From: JBDKUD01 sp050943315
Lineage (GTDB): Bacteria; Bacillota; Syntrophomonadia; Syntrophomonadales; Syntrophomonadaceae
Direction: 5' to 3'
Assembly: GCA_050943315.1 (NCBI GenBank)
Contig: JBMNOY010000072.1
Location: forward strand, 1 to 8,513
DNA: 8,513 nucleotides
Position numbers and translations under genes: made by a program. Shown here one piece after another: positions 5,411 through 8,513 of the stretch (its first letter is position 1; each line of letters starts with the position of its first letter). The notes under the pieces are model-generated. The model was not told where the DNA came from and made no database searches. It saw only the letters and a program-made list of their open reading frames with translations.

Positions 5411-6967
5411 ATGCGTTATATTAATGAACGAAATATTAAAGAACCGCCTGACCCACATGAAATAGTTGATCAACCTCTGACGGTCAACCTGAGTGAAAAC
5501 CGGGACCGTCTGAAGATATTGCTTAAGAGTTGCTCCGATGCAGTTTTTAAGCAATTTGTTTACGGGCCGGCCAAGACTAACATTCTGCTAGTTTATTTTG
5601 ACGGTTTGGTGAACCGCACTGAGATTGAGGAAAATATACTTAAGCCCCTGCTGCTGGAAGTTAATATGCTCAATGATGGCCCTGAGGATACTCACAATAT
5701 TCTAAATTACTTGCAGGACAATATCCTATCGGTAGCCGAACTTAAAAGCCTGACCTCCCTGCAGGAGGTTTGTCATCACATGAGTTCCGGCGATACAGTA
5801 CTGCTTATAGATGGTTATGACCAGGGTCTAGTGATTGGTACCAGGTCCTGGCAAACTCGTTCTATACAGGCTCCGGATAATGAGGTTGTGATTCGCGGAC
5901 CCAAAGAAGGTTTTACGGAAACCCTGCGCTTTAATACCGCCCTCTTGAGGCGCCGCCTTAAAACAACTAATTTCAAAATGGAAAGTTTCATTCTGGGCCG
6001 GGCCACCAAAACGGATGTGGTATTAGGATATATTGAGGACATAGCCCCGGCCGGATTAGTTGAAAAAATCAGAGAGCGGCTGAAAAAAATTGATATTGAT
6101 GGTGTATTGGATAGCGGCTATCTGGAAGAGTTCCTGGAGGAAAAGAGTTTTACCGTTTTTTCACAGTTAGAGTATACCGAGAAACCTGACCGTATTTGCG
6201 CACATCTTCTGGAAGGCCGGGTATGCATACTGGTAGACGGTTCTCCCACTGCCCTGGTATTGCCTACTACTTTTCCCCGCTTCTGGATAGCTGCCGAAGA
6301 TTATTATGAACGTTTTGTACCTGGCTCCTTATTCAGGCTGCTGCGTTTTGGAGCCTTCTGGGTATCACTGCTTTTGCCTTCATTATTCGTAGCCCTTATA
6401 ACCTATCACCATGAAATGATCCCCACAACTCTATTTTTGACTATCGCTGCTGCCCGGCAGGGTGTACCGTTCCCAGCCATTATTGAGGCGCTAATTTTAG
6501 AGTTCTCCTTTGAATTACTGCGTGAGGCCGGGATCCGTCTGCCTCGTGCGGTAGGCCCGGCGATTAGTATAGTAGGGGCTTTGATTATTGGTGATGCAGC
6601 TGTAAAAGCGGGGCTGGTATCCACCCCCATGGTTATAGTAGTAGCCTTAACCGGGATAGCTTCATTTATTATTCCGGCCTACAATGCTGGTATAACATTG
6701 CGAATAGTTCGCTTTGGCTTCCTGGCAGCTGCCGGATTTTTGGGTTTATTTGGTATAATGATCGCCTTTATCATTATGATGACCCACATAGTATCACTTA
6801 GCTCCTTTGGCATTCCTTACTTTAGCCCTTTAATACCAGTTAACCGGGCTGAACTATCTGATACTCTGGTGCGCCGCCCCTGGTTTACTAACATCCGGCG
6901 CCCGAAGATGAAAGGTATGAAAAATGAAATCAGACAAAAGGAACCTGCTAATAAAAAGGACAACTAA
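5411..6967 (+). CDS. gerAA: GerAA-type spore germinant-receptor A subunit
   Basis: A 518-residue GerA-family protein. A hydrophilic N-terminal part (about 25-290) holds two alpha/beta subdomains and the motif GPKEGFTE (163-170). It is followed by EDYYERF (296-302) and a membrane part (about 310-465) with the strongly conserved LPRAVGPAISIVGALIIGDA (377-396). A subunits oligomerise in the inner spore membrane; GerAA of B. subtilis has been shown to behave as a nutrient-gated ion channel, so this protein is expected to open the first ion release in germination. Start ATG has AGGAGG 7 nt upstream (5398-5403) and follows gerAB by 30 nt. The basic C-terminal tail overlaps the start of gerAC by 44 nt. 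Length is slightly above the usual 480-500 residues, due to the tail. Confidence 0.97.
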   Translation: MRYINERNIKEPPDPHEIVDQPLTVNLSENRDRLKILLKSCSDAVFKQFVYGPAKTNILLVYFDGLVNRTEIEENILKPLLLEVNMLNDGPEDTHNILNYLQDNILSVAELKSLTSLQEVCHHMSSGDTVLLIDGYDQGLVIGTRSWQTRSIQAPDNEVVIRGPKEGFTETLRFNTALLRRRLKTTNFKMESFILGRATKTDVVLGYIEDIAPAGLVEKIRERLKKIDIDGVLDSGYLEEFLEEKSFTVFSQLEYTEKPDRICAHLLEGRVCILVDGSPTALVLPTTFPRFWIAAEDYYERFVPGSLFRLLRFGAFWVSLLLPSLFVALITYHHEMIPTTLFLTIAAARQGVPFPAIIEALILEFSFELLREAGIRLPRAVGPAISIVGALIIGDAAVKAGLVSTPMVIVVALTGIASFIIPAYNAGITLRIVRFGFLAAAGFLGLFGIMIAFIIMMTHIVSLSSFGIPYFSPLIPVNRAELSDTLVRRPWFTNIRRPKMKGMKNEIRQKEPANKKDN

Positions 6968-8111
6968 ATATAGCTTGTTGCTGCTGCTGATAATGGCCCA
7001 GTTCTGTATTTCGGGATGCTGGAATTACCTGGAGGTAAATAATACCGCCATCCCTCTGGGCATAGGATTTGACTATCAGAATAATCAAGCCCAATTCTCG
7101 GTTCAGTATGCTACTCCCAGCAGCACTTCCCAGGAAGCGGGGGGAACAAGTGCTCCCCAAGCACTGGTAATTACCGAGACAGCAGAAACGGCAATTGAAG
7201 CAGCACGGCGAACTGCTCTTGACATACCCCGTTTAGGTTTGTGGTCTCATGCGCACACTTTATTAATTGGTGAAAATCTGGCCCGCCGTGATTTGGCATT
7301 GTGTATTGATTCTATTGCCCGCAATCGTAATATACGCAAGACCGCTAACCTTTATATCTGTGCCGGAGTGTCGGTTAGAGAGTGCCTGCAAGCGGAAATG
7401 CCCCTGGAGCCTTTTTCCGCAAATGGATTAAATAAAATGATAAGTAATCAGGAAAATCAATTAGGGATTTATATGCCCATTCATGTAGCAACATTTGAGC
7501 AACATCTGGCTACTCCCGGTATAGATGCAGCTGCACCGGTAATAACGGTCAAAGAAAACAGCGGAAAAAAAATGCTCACCCTGGCGGGAACCGCTGTTTT
7601 TAAAAACCGCCAAATGGTCGGTATCCTAAACGAAGAGGAAAGCCGCGGATACCGCTACTTAAGTACTAAACAAATAAATGGGGGAATGATTACCATTAAT
7701 CCCACCGGACAAGGTCCAGTTTTAATCGAACTCACCCGCTCACAGGCCTCAATTAAGCCCAAGGTAGGCCCTAATGGTATAACCATGCAGATTCGTTTAG
7801 AAGCTGAAGGTAATTTTTACGGACAGGATACTGCTAAAGAAATTCTGACCCGGGAAAATATAAAGAACCTAGAGAAGTATACCAACCAAAAGATGAGTGC
7901 CGATATAAAGTCTGCAGTTAGTAAATGCCAGATGCTGCAAAGTGATATCTTCGGCTGGGGCCGGGAAATACACCGTACCCACCCGGCATACTGGAGAGAA
8001 ATACAAGGGGACTGGCCCTCAATTTTTGCCGGGGTAAAAACAGAAATAAACGTAAACTTTAAGCTGAGAAGAACCTATTTAGCTATTAAATCTTTCAAAT
8101 TCCGACATTAA
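6924..8111 (+). CDS. gerAC: GerAC-type spore germinant-receptor lipoprotein (Ger(x)C family)
   Basis: A 395-residue lipoprotein. A basic start and hydrophobic core (about 16-29) lead to the lipobox I29-S30-G31-C32, followed by W33-N34 as in the family's SGCWD/E pattern. Cys32 would be diacylated by Lgt, anchoring the protein on the outer face of the inner spore membrane. The C-terminal domain ends with the typical QSDIFGWGREIHRTHP block (339-354), DW and the final beta strand with KLRR. C subunits are required for receptor function. The start at 6924 is favoured because it provides the complete signal peptide and has AAAGGT 7 nt upstream. It lies in another frame within the last 44 nt of gerAA, suggesting coupled translation. 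Stop at 8109-8111 is followed at once by the ribosome binding site of the next small gene. Confidence 0.96.
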   Translation: MKSDKRNLLIKRTTKYSLLLLLIMAQFCISGCWNYLEVNNTAIPLGIGFDYQNNQAQFSVQYATPSSTSQEAGGTSAPQALVITETAETAIEAARRTALDIPRLGLWSHAHTLLIGENLARRDLALCIDSIARNRNIRKTANLYICAGVSVRECLQAEMPLEPFSANGLNKMISNQENQLGIYMPIHVATFEQHLATPGIDAAAPVITVKENSGKKMLTLAGTAVFKNRQMVGILNEEESRGYRYLSTKQINGGMITINPTGQGPVLIELTRSQASIKPKVGPNGITMQIRLEAEGNFYGQDTAKEILTRENIKNLEKYTNQKMSADIKSAVSKCQMLQSDIFGWGREIHRTHPAYWREIQGDWPSIFAGVKTEINVNFKLRRTYLAIKSFKFRH

Positions 8112-8122
8112 GGAGACTATCA

Positions 8123-8302
8123 ATGTATTTAGCATTATTAATCGTCATATTTGCCATTATCCTTCGCCTGGACCTGCCGGCGCTGATAACCAACCGATGG
8201 TATAAAGAAATAATAGTTTATGGCATATTATTTCTAGCCGCCGTTTACATGGGGTTGGCTCAAATATACCAATTGCCCATATTCAGGCCCTTTCAGGAAT
8301 AA
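8123..8302 (+). CDS. Small two-helix membrane protein, fourth gene of the ger operon (possible D-type subunit)
   Basis: A 59-residue frame with AAGGAG (8110-8115) 7 nt before ATG, 11 nt after the gerAC stop, so it is clearly placed for operon translation. The protein has two hydrophobic segments, about 2-22 and 30-49, joined by a short polar turn containing NRWYKE (24-29), and ends in LPIFRPFQE. Composition and codon use resemble the neighbouring ger genes. I do not recognise a named family. In Bacillus, small two-helix D proteins encoded with germinant receptors are known to modulate receptor activity, and clostridial ger operons often carry a comparable short frame; this gene fits that pattern by size, topology and place, but homology is inferred. 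It is easily missed by gene callers with a length limit. Confidence 0.75.
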   Translation: MYLALLIVIFAIILRLDLPALITNRWYKEIIVYGILFLAAVYMGLAQIYQLPIFRPFQE

Positions 8303-8310
8303 CCCGTTAA

Positions 8311-8397
8311 GTTTTGCGGGCAGCGGGGAGGGGGAGGGGGTTGTTTTGCGGGCACGGGGGAGGGTTTGGAAGCACGGGGACGGTTCTTCTCAAAGGG
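8311..8397 (+). repeat. GC-rich interspersed repeat, right copy, with internal tandem duplication
   Basis: Positions 8366-8388 are the inverted counterpart of 16-38 (23 nt identical), and 8391-8397 matches 1-7 inverted. Relative to the left copy, this copy lacks four bases between GAAG and AACCG. Its G-rich part is duplicated: the 12-mer GTTTTGCGGGCA occurs at 8311-8322 and 8343-8354, each followed by a G-run block, with a 32-nt period. It begins only 8 nt after the stop of the small ger gene, so it is transcribed with the operon unless termination is earlier. Confidence 0.8.
8318..8364 (+). other. G-run cluster, potential G-quadruplex
   Basis: Seven G-runs of three or more lie on the plus strand: 8318-8320, 8325-8328, 8330-8334, 8336-8340, 8350-8352, 8356-8360 and 8362-8364. 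The first four have loops of only 4, 1 and 1 nt, a strong quadruplex pattern. Because this is the sense strand of the ger operon, the structure could form in the RNA 3' end as well as in DNA. Confidence 0.6.
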
Positions 8398-8399
8398 TT

Positions 8400-8489
8400 C
8401 AATCGGAAGTTTTGCGCCAAAAAGGCTCAGACATAGGGTATTAACTGATGTCTGAGCCTTTAAGTAAATCCGCGCAAAATTTTCGATTG
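8400..8489 (+). terminator. Large nested hairpin downstream of the ger operon, probable transcription end
   Basis: The inner stem is 14 perfect pairs (8421-8434 with 8448-8461) around a 13-nt loop. The outer stem is 18 pairs (8400-8417 with 8472-8489), of which two (8406/8483 and 8409/8480) are G-U wobbles in plus-strand RNA. The inner stem opens with an A-run (8419-8423) and closes with CCTTT, but no long U-tract follows, so efficient intrinsic termination is not certain. It is the only strong hairpin after the operon. Confidence 0.6.
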
Positions 8490-8513
8490 CCCGAGAAGAA
8501 GGAAATCGCGGGC

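Noticed and set aside
5815..6042. Minus-strand frames inside gerAA (also 6406-6630) and across the gerAB/gerAA junction (5297-5554)
   Set aside because: All lie opposite conserved GerA-family coding sequence, with arginine/serine-rich low-information translations.
8303..8320. CCCG/CGGG stem as the ger operon terminator
   Set aside because: Four pairs only, with a long loop and no U-tract; the hairpin at 8400-8489 is far stronger.
1..8397. Composite transposon or CRISPR reading of the terminal repeats
   Set aside because: There is no transposase or integrase gene in the window, no target-site duplication that I can identify, and no regularly spaced repeat-spacer series.

Overview
The window reads as chromosomal DNA from an endospore-forming Firmicute, most likely a Clostridia-class anaerobe. 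The evidence is a near-complete tripartite spore germinant-receptor operon (GerAB, GerAA, GerAC), the forespore regulator SpoVT, strong AGGAGG-type ribosome binding sites, and the spoVT-yabM-mazG-rqcP gene order also known from Bacillus subtilis (spoVT-yabM-yabN-yabO). I cannot name the species. The genes are mainly well-known families; I see no phage, CRISPR, tRNA or rRNA gene.

Layout. Positions 1-57 carry a GC-rich repeat whose inverted partner lies near the right end (about 8343-8397). A minus-strand unit occupies 96-3167, transcribed in the order yabM/spoVB-like flippase, mazG, hup (HU), rqcP. It appears to start from an extended -10 promoter near 3195-3203 and ends in a strong intrinsic terminator at 60-97. 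Next, also on the minus strand, is spoVT (3410-3973), a separate unit with a very good sigma-G-type promoter (4032-4061) and its own terminator (3362-3395). Divergent from spoVT, on the plus strand, is the germination operon gerAB (4244-5380), gerAA (5411-6967), gerAC (6924-8111). It is followed by a 59-codon two-membrane-segment gene (8123-8302) with an excellent ribosome binding site, which I take as a fourth operon member. After it come a G-rich tandem/inverted repeat and a large nested hairpin (8400-8489) that probably ends the transcript.

How the parts fit. The divergent spoVT/gerA pair is a developmental module: SpoVT tunes sigma-G genes in the forespore, and the GerA-type receptor is made in the forespore and placed in the spore inner membrane to sense nutrients. 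The spoVB-mazG-hup-rqcP unit combines envelope/sporulation (lipid flippase) with housekeeping functions (nucleotide clean-up, nucleoid protein, ribosome-associated quality control). The features most worth a second look are the small fourth ger gene, the inverted repeats bracketing almost the whole window, the G-run cluster just after the operon, and a possible short leader frame plus hairpin before the TTG-started HU gene.
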